This document shows, in pieces, positions 7,300 to 15,044 of a stretch of 20,857 nt of DNA. The first letter of the stretch is position 1. The number at the start of each line of letters is the position of its first letter. The notes below the pieces were generated by a model. It was given only the letters and a program-made list of their open reading frames with translations. It was not told the origin of the DNA and did no database searches. Both the position numbers and the translations under genes were made by a program. This DNA comes from Syntrophaceae bacterium UBA5761 (GTDB taxonomy: Bacteria > Desulfobacterota > Syntrophia > Syntrophales > UBA4778), in the NCBI GenBank assembly GCA_002418885.1, contig DIEZ01000009.1, positions 1 through 20,857 on the forward strand, read 5' to 3'.

Positions 7300-9333
7300 A
7301 TGGCCTCGAGGACAAAGATCTCATGCATCAGGAACATCGGCGTAGTTGCGCACATCGACGCGGGAAAGACAACTGTAACGGAAAGAATACTCTTTTACAC
7401 CGGCAAGACCCACAAGATGGGAGAGGTTCACGACGGGGAAGCCGTGATGGACTGGATGCCCCAGGAGCAGGAAAGGGGCATAACGATATCGTCTGCAGTT
7501 ACAACATGCCACTGGCGGAATCATGAGATAAACATCATCGACACCCCCGGCCACGTCGACTTTACGATCGAGGTGGAGCGGAGTCTGCGGGTCCTCGACG
7601 GGGCCGTCGTAGTTTTCAGTGCCGTCGAGGGTGTAGAACCCCAGTCGGAGACGGTATGGTTGCAAGCCGATAAGTACGGTGTCCCCAAAATCGCGTTCAT
7701 CAACAAGATGGACAGGATAGGGGCTGATTATTACAACGCCGTGGCCATGATGAAGGAACGATTCAACTCAGTACCGCTCATGGTCCAGATACCTTGGATT
7801 AAGGAAGGGGGCTTTGGCGGCGTCATCGACCTTGTGAAAAAGAAGCGAGTGACATGGGAAACGGATAGTTTGGGCTTGAACTTTTCCGTTTCCGACATTC
7901 CCGATGACGCTGCGATGGATGTAGAGATGCAACGGGACAGGATGGTGGAGACGCTCGCCGAGGTCGATGACGCGGTCGCAGACGCCTACCTTGAAGGGAA
8001 AGATGTATCTGAGGATGAAATCAGAGAGGCCATCCGGAAGGCGACCGTCAACCTGAAGGTCGTGCCGGTCCTTTGTGGGTCCGCCTTGAGAAACACGGGG
8101 GTTCAGCCTCTACTGGATGCAGTCGTCGATTTTCTGCCTTCTCCGCAGGATTTGCCGCCGGTCAAGGGGTTTAACCCCGTCACGAAGGAAGAAGTAAGCA
8201 GGAAGGCCGATGACAAAGAACCCCTGGCAACCCTTGCGTTTAAGGTGATGATGACGGAAGGAAGGAAAATGACCTATCTCCGTGTATACTCGGGGGTCAT
8301 GGAAGCAGGGCAGGAAGTGTATAATGCAACCAGGGGCAGGACGGAAAAAGTTGCGAGACTCTTGAAAGTGCACGCCAGCAAGAGAGAGAGGATAAACAAC
8401 GCCGGTGCGGGCGACATCGTTGCGGCAATGGGCTTGAAAGAGACCTCGACGGGCGACACTCTGTGCGATGAAAAGAATCCGATCGTGCTTGAGCCCATTG
8501 AATTCTACGAGTCGGTGATAAGCCGGGCGATTGAAGCAAAGACGCCGGGTGATCATGAAAGGCTGTCCGAAGCGCTCGCCAAACTGGTGGATGAGGATCC
8601 GACGTTGAGGGTGAAATATGACGATGAAACCGCACAGACGGTCATATCAGGGATGGGGGAACTCCATCTGGAGATAGTCATTGACCGGTTGATCAGAGAG
8701 TTTAACGTAAGAGTAAACGTCGGAAGGCCGAGGGTTGTCTACAGAGAAACAATAGATAAGACGGTGGAAATTGAAGGCCGCTTCGATAAGGAACTGGGAG
8801 AAAAAAAACATTTCGGGCATGTAAAAATGAAGCTGGAACCGTCGGCCCGAGGATCAGGCATAGAGATCATCGACGAGATACCGCCGGAGGATATTCCGGT
8901 CATCTATCACAAGGCGATAGAAGAAGGTGTAAGGGAGGCGACCCTCAGTGGTGTACTTTCCGGATACCCTGTTGTCGACCTGAAAGTTCATTTAACGGGG
9001 GGAAGTTTTCGTGACGGTGAGTCCTCCGAAGTAGGTTACCGAATAGCAGCGTCGACGGCCTTCAAGGAAGGATGCCGGAGAGCAAGTCCTATTCTGCTTG
9101 AGCCTATAATGAGTCTTAATGTTTTGACCCCGAGTGAATACATGGGAGAGGTCATAGGGGACATCAATGTGAGGCGCGGTGAGGTCAAGAGCATCAGTCA
9201 CAAAGGACCGACCTGTGAAATCAGCGCGAAGGTTCCTTTGAAGGCGATGTTCGGGTATGCGACGGACCTCAGGTCCGCTACCCAGGGGAGAGCGACTTTT
9301 ACCATGCAGTTTTCAGCATACGATAAAGCATGA
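7300..9333 (+). CDS. fusA: Translation elongation factor G, paralogue type
   Basis: This GTPase drives tRNA-mRNA translocation or, in some paralogues, ribosome recycling. The 677-residue protein has P-loop AHIDAGKT at 17-24, switch I RGIT at 59-62, DTPGH at 81-85, NKMD at 135-138, then domains II to V ending in [15 protein letters not shown]. It is somewhat shorter than the usual 690-705 residues. In domain IV the usual Gly-rich stretch before YGHV is replaced by [11 protein letters not shown], and the region around [10 protein letters not shown] is a few residues shorter than in E. coli EF-G. It is not beside rpsL, rpsG or tuf. Both facts suggest a second EF-G (EF-G2-like), so the symbol marks the family rather than orthology to the str-operon gene. 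Confidence 0.9.
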   Translation: MASRTKISCIRNIGVVAHIDAGKTTVTERILFYTGKTHKMGEVHDGEAVMDWMPQEQERGITISSAVTTCHWRNHEINIIDTPGHVDFTIEVERSLRVLDGAVVVFSAVEGVEPQSETVWLQADKYGVPKIAFINKMDRIGADYYNAVAMMKERFNSVPLMVQIPWIKEGGFGGVIDLVKKKRVTWETDSLGLNFSVSDIPDDAAMDVEMQRDRMVETLAEVDDAVADAYLEGKDVSEDEIREAIRKATVNLKVVPVLCGSALRNTGVQPLLDAVVDFLPSPQDLPPVKGFNPVTKEEVSRKADDKEPLATLAFKVMMTEGRKMTYLRVYSGVMEAGQEVYNATRGRTEKVARLLKVHASKRERINNAGAGDIVAAMGLKETSTGDTLCDEKNPIVLEPIEFYESVISRAIEAKTPGDHERLSEALAKLVDEDPTLRVKYDDETAQTVISGMGELHLEIVIDRLIREFNVRVNVGRPRVVYRETIDKTVEIEGRFDKELGEKKHFGHVKMKLEPSARGSGIEIIDEIPPEDIPVIYHKAIEEGVREATLSGVLSGYPVVDLKVHLTGGSFRDGESSEVGYRIAASTAFKEGCRRASPILLEPIMSLNVLTPSEYMGEVIGDINVRRGEVKSISHKGPTCEISAKVPLKAMFGYATDLRSATQGRATFTMQFSAYDKA

Positions 9334-9522
9334 CATCGTCGTATGGAAACCCCGGAACGCTTGCTGCTTTTCTCCACACCTAATCCGCACCCGGAACTGA
9401 GTAGTCCGGAAAACACCAGATGCAAGGGATTTCTTTCTGATTTTCATCGTGATTACCCGTTGGACGGCATTCAGTCTCGCCTCGAGGGATAAACGAAATA
9501 AAGGTAAAGGGGCCAATCGTTC

Positions 9523-11727
9523 GTGAAAAGAGAAGGCACGAATACTAAGTCCAGGACGCAGTCGTCCTTCATAATCGACAAGGACAAGCTCATCCGTGGC
9601 ATGTACAGAATCAGCGCATTGCTGACGGACCCCTCCTCCGTTGACGAGATTTCATGGCAAATGGCTTTTGATGAATTTTCCTATGGTTCCAGCAGGTTGT
9701 CGGAGTTGTCGTATGTTGACGGGATCATGGCAAAAATCCTTGACGAAGTAACTGACAACTTGGGTTTCGACCGCGGGATCATCTGCCTGCTGGACGATCA
9801 GAAAGAGAACTTAATAACAAGAGTCGTCAAGAACTATGACCCCGAGGAGGCCAGGCGGGCATTTTCTGTAAACCTAAACCTCAAGAGACACGACAGCCTC
9901 GAGACGAGAGTAGCTAAAACCGGTCAATACATCACCCTGGAAGACTCGGATCGCGACCCGAGATTGACGAGCACGGACCGCAAGATCACGGAGTTTTACA
10001 AGAGGGGTTCGACGTTCTATGCTCCCTTGAAGGTAGAGGATGAAGTGATGGGGATTATCGCCGTCTGGACTAAAGAGAAAACGAGATTCACCCCTGAAGA
10101 AATAGACATCCTTCTGACCTTTGCCAATCAGGTCAGTATAATAATTCATCTGACCGGGTTGTTCGAAAACAACCGCGAAAAGATCCACCAGCTCCTCATT
10201 CTTCAGAAGGCCGTTTCCGAGCTTAACGCGGGTGGTGCCGTCGACGATATTCATGAGATCATACTTAAGTATGCCTTGAGAATCGGCAAACCGGAAAAAG
10301 CCCTGATCTATTTCACCGATTCAAAGCAGGGTCAGTGCCTGGTCCATGACGGCGAAAAAATAGTCGTCGATCACGCCGAACAATACTCGAAAAGGATAGG
10401 CGGAAGCATCATCAGGCAGGCGATGGAAAGTAGTGCCATTGTTGTTCGCCAGGTCGCGGCGAGCCGTCCAGCAGGAACTGCCGCTCTGTTTGAAGGTTAT
10501 GACTCCGAGATCGTCTTTCCTTTTAGGATAAAAAATGATTTCAAGGGCGCCCTTTATCTGGCAAGGGTAAAGGGCAACTGGCCGCAGGATCGGATCAATA
10601 TACTGGATATCCTGGTAAAGAACGCCGCGACGTCTTATGACAATGCGATAATGCATTCTTATTTGTCCCTTGAGGCTAAATCGTTGAAGTCGGAAGTCGA
10701 AAAGCTGAAAGAGCGAGAAAACGCCCTCCTGGGGTTTCACGACATTCTCGGCAAATCAGAGCAAATGCAGGCTATATTCCGTATTATCGAAGAAGTAGCC
10801 ATGCATGACACCAATGTCCTTATTCAGGGGGAAAGCGGCACCGGGAAAGAACTTTTTGCCAGGGCTATTCATAGGCAGAGCAAAAGGAGTGCGAAGCGTT
10901 TTGTGGAGGTCAACTGTGCCGCCATACCGGGTACCCTGCTGGAAAGCGAGCTTTTCGGTTACGAGCAAGGAGCTTTCACCGACGCCAAAAAACGCAAAAT
11001 AGGACTGTTGGAATACGCCGACGGCGGTACCTTCTTACTTGATGAAATTGGGGATATGAGCCTTCCGCTTCAGGCCAAGTTTCTCAGGATGCTCGAAGAA
11101 GGTTCCATAAGGAGGCTCGGCGGTACGGATAGAATACCGGTCGACGTCAGATTCATCTTTTCCACCAACAAGGACCTGAACAAGATGGTTGCCGAGGGGT
11201 CGTTCCGGGAAGACCTGTATTACAGGATAAGGGTCGTTCCCGTAGTCATACCTCCTCTCAGGGAAAGACAAGATGACATCGTCCTGCTTGCCCAGCATTA
11301 CATAGCGGAGTACAACATAAAATTTAACAAGAAGGTTAAAGGCCTAAGTCGGGAGGCGGAGCTTATCCTTAAACGCTATCCATGGCCTGGAAACGTAAGG
11401 GAGCTTAAGAATATAATCGAAAGAGTCATGATACGCCAAAATGTGGGCAAGGTCCTTACGCCGGAGAACCTACCGGTTGAGATTAAAGAAGGTTTTTCTT
11501 CTGTTCGTACGGCGGGCGGCATATTGCGGGCCGTTTCGGTGCTGCCTGCAGGTCGCATCGACTACCATGCAACTGTCAACAAGGTCAACTTGGAGTTTCG
11601 GAAGAAGATCCTCGAAGCCGCGTTGGAGAGAAGTGAGGGCAACAAGGCAGCAGCAGCGCGATTGCTGGGAATTTCTCGTTATGCCTTCCTCCGAGAGCTG
11701 AAGAAGGCGTCAAAAGATGTCCACTGA
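9523..11727 (+). CDS. Sigma54-dependent transcriptional activator with two GAF domains
   Basis: A 734-residue bacterial enhancer-binding protein. Order: a GAF domain (about 65-210); a second, weaker GAF-like region (about 222-375); a short coiled linker (380-400); the AAA+ domain with Walker A GESGTGKE at 436-443, the L1-loop motif GAFTDA at 483-488, Walker B GGTFLLDEIG at 501-510, FREDLYYR at 561-568 and WPGNVREL at 621-628; and a Fis-type helix-turn-helix (about 706-726). It should use ATP to remodel sigma54 RNA polymerase at -24/-12 promoters, with the GAF domains sensing a small molecule. The L1 motif is GAFTDA, not the usual GAFTGA. The start is GTG 9523, after AAAGGGG. There is no receiver domain or partner kinase. 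The structured non-coding region just downstream is a candidate target. Confidence 0.93.
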   Translation: MKREGTNTKSRTQSSFIIDKDKLIRGMYRISALLTDPSSVDEISWQMAFDEFSYGSSRLSELSYVDGIMAKILDEVTDNLGFDRGIICLLDDQKENLITRVVKNYDPEEARRAFSVNLNLKRHDSLETRVAKTGQYITLEDSDRDPRLTSTDRKITEFYKRGSTFYAPLKVEDEVMGIIAVWTKEKTRFTPEEIDILLTFANQVSIIIHLTGLFENNREKIHQLLILQKAVSELNAGGAVDDIHEIILKYALRIGKPEKALIYFTDSKQGQCLVHDGEKIVVDHAEQYSKRIGGSIIRQAMESSAIVVRQVAASRPAGTAALFEGYDSEIVFPFRIKNDFKGALYLARVKGNWPQDRINILDILVKNAATSYDNAIMHSYLSLEAKSLKSEVEKLKERENALLGFHDILGKSEQMQAIFRIIEEVAMHDTNVLIQGESGTGKELFARAIHRQSKRSAKRFVEVNCAAIPGTLLESELFGYEQGAFTDAKKRKIGLLEYADGGTFLLDEIGDMSLPLQAKFLRMLEEGSIRRLGGTDRIPVDVRFIFSTNKDLNKMVAEGSFREDLYYRIRVVPVVIPPLRERQDDIVLLAQHYIAEYNIKFNKKVKGLSREAELILKRYPWPGNVRELKNIIERVMIRQNVGKVLTPENLPVEIKEGFSSVRTAGGILRAVSVLPAGRIDYHATVNKVNLEFRKKILEAALERSEGNKAAAARLLGISRYAFLRELKKASKDVH

Positions 11728-11738
11728 AGCGAAAAGCC

Positions 11739-11771
11739 GCACTCTCAGTGCGCTAAATGCACTGAGAGTGC
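11739..11771. promoter_or_regulatory. Paired nested palindromes, candidate enhancer-binding sites
   Basis: GCACTCTCAGTGC (11739-11751) and GCACTGAGAGTGC (11759-11771) form a perfect 13-bp inverted repeat. Each arm is itself a dyad, GCACT-N3-AGTGC. The two dyad centres are 20 bp apart, about two helical turns. The half-sites resemble NtrC-type GCAC...GTGC boxes. The pair lies 12 bases after the activator's stop codon and about 230-265 bp upstream of a -24/-12 match. No T-tract follows, so a terminator is less likely, though not excluded. Confidence 0.5.
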
Positions 11772-11955
11772 TATAATCGCGCGCATGTTCGGCAAGATTC
11801 GCGTCCGTGTGGGTTTTCCCGGGGTGCGATTGTCTGTGCGATATCCGCACTAATCATCGAAAATGGAATGATAAGACCCTGCAATCCATGACGTGGAGTG
11901 GGCCGGCTTCTTTTTACTTCCTATGTCGGATGAATTAAATGTACTATTATCAAGG

Positions 11956-11964
11956 TGTTATAAT
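11956..11964 (+). promoter_or_regulatory. Extended -10 promoter element
   Basis: TGTTATAAT is a perfect extended -10 (TGn-TATAAT). No good -35 is seen; the closest candidate is an AT-rich stretch around 11935-11941. It would start a transcript near 11971 running into the structured region and its terminator. Confidence 0.4.
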
Positions 11965-12003
11965 TTTACCTCGATAGTGGAGAAAGAAATAAAAAGGATG
12001 ATC

Positions 12004-12019
12004 AGGCATGGTATATGCA
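12004..12019 (+). promoter_or_regulatory. Candidate sigma54 (-24/-12) promoter
   Basis: AGGCATGGTATATGCA matches the sigma54 consensus TGGCACG-N4-TTGCA at 9 of 12 conserved positions and keeps the essential GG and GC dinucleotides exactly ten bases apart (12005-12006 and 12017-12018). Expected start is near 12030. The location, between candidate enhancer palindromes and a structured terminator-ended region, supports the call, but matches this good also arise by chance. Confidence 0.4.
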
Positions 12020-12029
12020 AGCACTAAAA

Positions 12030-12294
12030 AACAGAGACCTTTGAGAGCAAACTTTAGAATACATTACAATTTGAGTGGTCGATTGTAGTTTAAGGAAGGA
12101 TGATGAACCTGAAAGATTGAATGTGCCGATCTTTCAGTTTGCATATCGGTGGATGGTTTTAGTTCCCTCCTTTCCATCCACCGACCCCCTTCCTGAAAAT
12201 AATTCTGGAGTAGCTGTGATCTCACAGGCTCCCGATGTCACATATAAAATAAAAAAAAGGATGGACGGATTTTGATCCGTCCATCCTTTTTTTT
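12030..12294 (+). ncRNA. Candidate structured non-coding RNA of unknown class
   Basis: About 265 bases with no credible ORF and very dense perfect pairing. In order: hairpin TACAAT/ATTGTA (12065-12070, 12082-12087). Then a three-way junction closed by AGGAAGG/CCTTCCT (12093-12099, 12188-12194). The junction contains a 9-bp stem CTGAAAGAT/ATCTTTCAG (12109-12117, 12129-12137) and an 11-bp stem TCGGTGGATGG/CCATCCACCGA (12146-12156, 12174-12184). Next is a hairpin of GGAG/CTCC plus CTGTG/CACAG (12207-12232), and finally an intrinsic terminator. The next gene is on the other strand, so this is not a leader for a downstream gene. I do not recognise 6S, tmRNA, SRP or RNase P RNA features. The 5' end is uncertain: 12030 if sigma54-driven, about 11971 if from the extended -10. 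Confidence 0.55.
12250..12294. terminator. Bidirectional intrinsic terminator
   Basis: A 12-bp perfect stem GGATGGACGGAT/ATCCGTCCATCC (12259-12270, 12275-12286) with a TTTG loop is flanked by nine A and eight T residues, so it has a U-tract on both strands. It ends the plus-strand RNA candidate and the minus-strand YtxH-DUF948 transcript; the DUF948 stop codon overlaps the T-tract. Confidence 0.9.
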
Positions 12295-12685
12295 ATGGCC
12301 GCAAGGAGGAGAAAAGAGCGAAGACGAAAGCGCGTACACCTTTGATTAATGCGTTATAAGTGTTGAGGGCTTTTGAAACGGGCACCTCGATTTCACGACG
12401 AAGAGACTGTTCGAAATCGGCAATATCATCCACTATGCCCTCAATCTTCCGCGTGGCATTCGCAAGGACTGCAGTTTGCATCTTGATCATCCGAGATGTC
12501 TCGGAAAGGTCGCTGACGATAGCATCTATTTTAGAAATGATGCCCGGCAGACTTTGGTCGAGCTTATTTAAGATACTCTCTATGTTTTTTGCCGTCCGGC
12601 GAAGCTGAATAAGGTAAAGTATAGAATAGATCGTGAAGAAAAGAAAGGCTAAGGCGAAAATGATGACGCTCAATTCAAAAAACAT
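12293..12685 (-). CDS. DUF948 membrane-anchored protein
   Basis: 130 residues with one N-terminal membrane helix (about 5-27) followed by a helical region of DUF948 type (RRTAKNIESILNKLDQSLPGIISKIDAIVSDL), probably a coiled coil. DUF948 proteins are often encoded with YtxH proteins and linked to general stress in Firmicutes (YtxG-like); the molecular role is unknown. It follows the YtxH gene by 42 bases on the same strand and ends in the bidirectional terminator, so the two form an operon. The ribosome binding site is only moderate. Confidence 0.8.
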   Translation of the reverse strand: MFFELSVIIFALAFLFFTIYSILYLIQLRRTAKNIESILNKLDQSLPGIISKIDAIVSDLSETSRMIKMQTAVLANATRKIEGIVDDIADFEQSLRREIEVPVSKALNTYNALIKGVRAFVFALFSSLRP

Positions 12686-12727
12686 GGCCTAAGCTCCCTT
12701 GATATTTTACTGTCTTTCCCGTCCCTC

Positions 12728-13108
12728 TCAGCTTTTCCCTTTTTCTTCTTTGTAGGCTTCGACGCCGGCGTCTATGGCCTTCTTGATCCGGCTTTTCGTA
12801 TCGTCAAGGGCATCCTTTCCCTTGTCGGCCAATTCCTCAACCTTTTCTTCGGCTTCGGCGGCTTTTCTCTTTGCAGTGGCCTGGAATTCCTTCAGACGTT
12901 CTACTGCCCCTTCATAGGCCCTCTTGCTGCGTTCAACGGCTTCTTCGTATTCTTCTCTTGCTTTGGAATAGATATAATGGGATTTTCTTCTTATATCTTC
13001 GCGGGTTTCTTTGCCGCTCCTGGGAGCAAACAAAATACCCATCGCGGCGCCGATCAAGCTGCCGACCAACAGTCCCTTCAAGAAATCGAAATCTCTGCCT
13101 TCAGACAT
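12728..13108 (-). CDS. YtxH-domain protein
   Basis: 126 residues. The N-terminus has the YtxH signature: a Gly-rich membrane segment LKGLLVGSLIGAAMGILFAP (10-29) followed by RSGKETREDIRRK. The remaining 90 residues are very rich in Lys, Glu and Ala and should form a long amphipathic helix, resembling late-embryogenesis-abundant or apolipoprotein-like helices. YtxH proteins are stress-associated in Bacillus; no reaction is known. A strong AGGAGG lies five bases before the ATG, and a near-consensus promoter lies upstream. First gene of the YtxH-DUF948 operon. Confidence 0.85.
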   Translation of the reverse strand: MSEGRDFDFLKGLLVGSLIGAAMGILFAPRSGKETREDIRRKSHYIYSKAREEYEEAVERSKRAYEGAVERLKEFQATAKRKAAEAEEKVEELADKGKDALDDTKSRIKKAIDAGVEAYKEEKGKS

Positions 13109-13144
13109 GGCTTCCTCCTAATTGTGATTTTTTTTTCGAGTGAA

Positions 13145-13173
13145 AATATAATGACGGTAGGTTGGAAAGTCAA
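13145..13173 (-). promoter_or_regulatory. Strong sigma70-type promoter for ytxH-DUF948
   Basis: On the minus strand TTGACT (13173-13168) and TATATT (13150-13145) are separated by exactly 17 bases; each box matches 5 of 6 consensus positions. It lies between the patatin stop codon and the YtxH start, with a leader of about 30 bases. Confidence 0.65.
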
Positions 13174-13193
13174 GTTAAATGCCTGCCCGATGC

Positions 13194-14093
13194 TTAAAGT
13201 CTGCCTTGCGAGCGGAACGAGTTCAGAATAGATTGGATACGGGGTAGGGCCTCATTGGCCGCCCTTTCTCCTTCAAGGATAGCTTCGTGGCGTTTCGAGA
13301 AATCAGCGGAACCGATATGGCCGACTCTGGGTGCTATTACGACATCTGCCTTCAGAAGCTGGGCAGATGAGATTTTAGAATGCATGATATCGATGGATTG
13401 AAGGACGGTCTCGATCGTCGTTTGAGGCACAGAATTTCCGATGTCCGCTGAAATATCGACGGCTATGACCACATCCGCCCCGTACTTTCTTGCAGCTTCA
13501 ACGGCAATCGGACTGACTACGCCTCCGTCCACGTAAGTGGCGCCGGATATCCTGACCGGCCGGAAGACGCCGGGAATGGAGCAACTCGCTCTAACGGCAG
13601 TCCCTGTGTTCCCCGCACCGAACAAGACCTCCTCGCCCCTCTGTATATCGGTGGCTACGGCATAAAAGGGAATGCGCAATCTCTCAAGCGGTGTATTACT
13701 CACCATCTGATTTACATAGTTCTCGAGTTTTTCGCCTTTGATAAATCCGTTATCAGGGATGGCAAGGTCGACTATATCGCTTTTATCAAGGGCGATGGCC
13801 ATCCGTTGAAGCTGATATGCGCTGTACCCGAAGGCATAAACACACCCCACAAAGCTGCCAGCACTTGTTCCAACGATCATGTGGACCGGTATCAGATTCG
13901 ACTCCAAGACCTTCAGGACACCGATGTGGGCGAAACCACGGGATGCCCCGGCGCCAAGAACAAGCGCGACCTTTGCCGGCTTTGGGGGAAGTGGAATTTC
14001 CCGCGCAGCACAGGAGATAATCGATAATGTTCCGACGAGAACGGCGAGGATGGCCCTACAAAGTCTCACAAAATGCAATTTATTTCCGTTCAT
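13194..14093 (-). CDS. Patatin-like phospholipase lipoprotein (RssA type)
   Basis: 299 residues. The N-terminal signal (about 8-27) ends at SIISC with Cys28, so a lipid-anchored envelope protein is predicted. The patatin fold is intact: oxyanion-hole GAGASRGFAHIG at 47-58, nucleophile Ser77 in GTSAG, and catalytic Asp189 in DGG. Such enzymes are serine acyl hydrolases acting on phospholipids or other lipid esters. RssA-type proteins are usually cytosolic, so the lipoprotein signal suggests action at the outer or inner membrane. It lies alone upstream of the ytxH promoter; a weak ribosome binding site precedes the ATG. The lipid substrate is not determined. Confidence 0.9.
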   Translation of the reverse strand: MNGNKLHFVRLCRAILAVLVGTLSIISCAAREIPLPPKPAKVALVLGAGASRGFAHIGVLKVLESNLIPVHMIVGTSAGSFVGCVYAFGYSAYQLQRMAIALDKSDIVDLAIPDNGFIKGEKLENYVNQMVSNTPLERLRIPFYAVATDIQRGEEVLFGAGNTGTAVRASCSIPGVFRPVRISGATYVDGGVVSPIAVEAARKYGADVVIAVDISADIGNSVPQTTIETVLQSIDIMHSKISSAQLLKADVVIAPRVGHIGSADFSKRHEAILEGERAANEALPRIQSILNSFRSQGRL

Positions 14094-14151
14094 TTATCGA
14101 AGAAGGACTTTGCCGATGATGAGCGCAGATGATTATCTGTAATGATGAAAT

Positions 14152-14190
14152 AAACAACCGGACATCTAACTGCGAGATGCCCGGTTGTTT
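14152..14190 (-). terminator. Intrinsic terminator of the small lipoprotein gene
   Basis: AAACAACCGGACATCT (14152-14167) pairs with AGATGCCCGGTTGTTT (14175-14190) with one mismatch, giving a 16-bp stem with a 7-base loop. On the minus strand it begins 25 bases after the lipoprotein stop codon and ends in GGTTGTTT. Confidence 0.75.
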
Positions 14191-14215
14191 ATGTAGCTTG
14201 TGAAGGTCCCAATAG

Positions 14216-14416
14216 TTACTTCTTGGGTTCTTCGGCCGGTTTCGCCGGAGCCGGAGCTGGAGCCGCGGGTGCACCGGGAGCCGGAGCTGGAGCCGGAGCC
14301 GGAGCGGTAACCGCCGGAGCTTCTTTCTTCGGTTCCTCAGCCTTCTTGCAGGCGAGAGTGAAGGTAAATGACACTGCGAGAACCAGGGAAAACAATAATA
14401 CCAAAGCCCTTTTCAT
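14216..14416 (-). CDS. Small Pro/Ala-rich lipoprotein
   Basis: 66 residues. A signal peptide (2-22) ends with the lipobox FTLAC (Cys23). The mature part is only about 44 residues: KKAEEPKKEAP, then a low-complexity Pro-Ala tract and a KPAEEPKK tail that echoes the beginning. DNA at 14240-14310 is a run of GGAGCC/GGAGCTGGAGCC units, so length could vary by slippage. The extended tract suggests a periplasmic spacer attached to a membrane and perhaps touching peptidoglycan. The ribosome binding site, AAGGAGGTGAT, is essentially a perfect anti-16S match, which suggests high expression. It has its own terminator. No function is assigned. Confidence 0.75.
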   Translation of the reverse strand: MKRALVLLFSLVLAVSFTFTLACKKAEEPKKEAPAVTAPAPAPAPAPGAPAAPAPAPAKPAEEPKK

Positions 14417-14463
14417 TATTTAATCACCTCCTTCCGAATGGTAATTTCCCCAAAATCGGAGGA

Positions 14464-14492
14464 AACCTAAAATATAATTACTCCGTTGTCAA
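14464..14492 (-). promoter_or_regulatory. Possible promoter of the small lipoprotein gene
   Basis: On the minus strand a perfect -35 TTGACA (14492-14487) is followed after 17 bases by a weak -10 TAGGTT (14469-14464), about 50 bases before the start codon. AT-rich sequence between them could hold another -10. Confidence 0.35.
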
Positions 14493-14533
14493 GAGATATT
14501 TTTTGCGTCGTTTATTGGATGAGAGGTCGTGTC

Positions 14534-14562
14534 TTGACATACAGACGGCATTTACGCTAACT
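14534..14562 (+). promoter_or_regulatory. Weak promoter candidate for the CMD-family gene
   Basis: A perfect TTGACA at 14534-14539 lies 17 bases before CTAACT (14557-14562), about 50 bases upstream of the GTG start at 14614. The -10 is poor. Confidence 0.25.
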
Positions 14563-14613
14563 TCGCCTTTCCTTAAGCCGTTTTCGAATAAACACGAGCA
14601 GGAGGGCATTAAC

Positions 14614-15015
14614 GTGAACAATGATATCAACAGAAGGACCCAGGAAACAGCGGCAAAACTTTTCGGTAAAGGTATAAAGATGGAGCCGCCCTACCAGATG
14701 TGGAGACAGTTCGACAAAGAATTGGCTAATGACCTTTCGCGGCACATCACAGGCAACCTGTATTCCCGTACTGTTCTGACGATACAGGAGAGGCAATATG
14801 CAGCGTGCGCCATGCTGGCATCCCTTAGGGCGACAGCGGAGTTTAAGCTGCACGTAAACGCCGCATTGAACGTGGGTTGTGACCCCAGGAAAATCACCGA
14901 AATCATCTTCCAGGCTTCGACCTATGCCGGGATGCCGGCCGTGAACGAAGCCCTTGAAGCTTACCGAGAGGTCTTGAAAGAAAGAGGAGAGTGGCCGATA
15001 GCGCCGATTGAATAG
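14614..15015 (+). CDS. Carboxymuconolactone decarboxylase family protein
   Basis: 133 residues from GTG 14614, chosen because AGGAGG (14600-14605) lies about 8 bases upstream; an earlier in-frame ATG would add 82 residues of unlikely composition. The core EFKLHVNAALNVGCDPRKITEIIFQASTYAGMPAVNEAL is typical of CMD proteins of the PcaC/YurZ kind. There is no AhpD CxxC pair, so a peroxidase-partner role is unlikely. Family members include 4-carboxymuconolactone decarboxylase, but many are uncharacterised; the substrate here is unknown. It is convergent with the HMG-CoA lyase gene with only 29 bases between stop codons and no clear terminator. Confidence 0.85.
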   Translation: MNNDINRRTQETAAKLFGKGIKMEPPYQMWRQFDKELANDLSRHITGNLYSRTVLTIQERQYAACAMLASLRATAEFKLHVNAALNVGCDPRKITEIIFQASTYAGMPAVNEALEAYREVLKERGEWPIAPIE

Positions 15016-15044
15016 GTGACGAACGGAGAAAGAAAGGATAGAGG

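Noticed and set aside
11772..11777. TATAAT just after the nested palindrome as a promoter -10
   Set aside because: At 17-base spacing the -35 position (TGCGCT) falls in the palindrome and does not match, and no extended -10 TG is present.
12008..12088. 26-codon ORF (MVYASTKKQRPL...) inside the gene-free region
   Set aside because: It overlaps the -24/-12 match, has only a modest ribosome binding site and no recognisable motif; the surrounding sequence looks like structured RNA.
12214..12227. CTGTGATCTCACAG as a CRP/FNR-type site
   Set aside because: The half-sites are only two bases apart instead of the usual four to six, and the element fits better as a hairpin in the RNA candidate.
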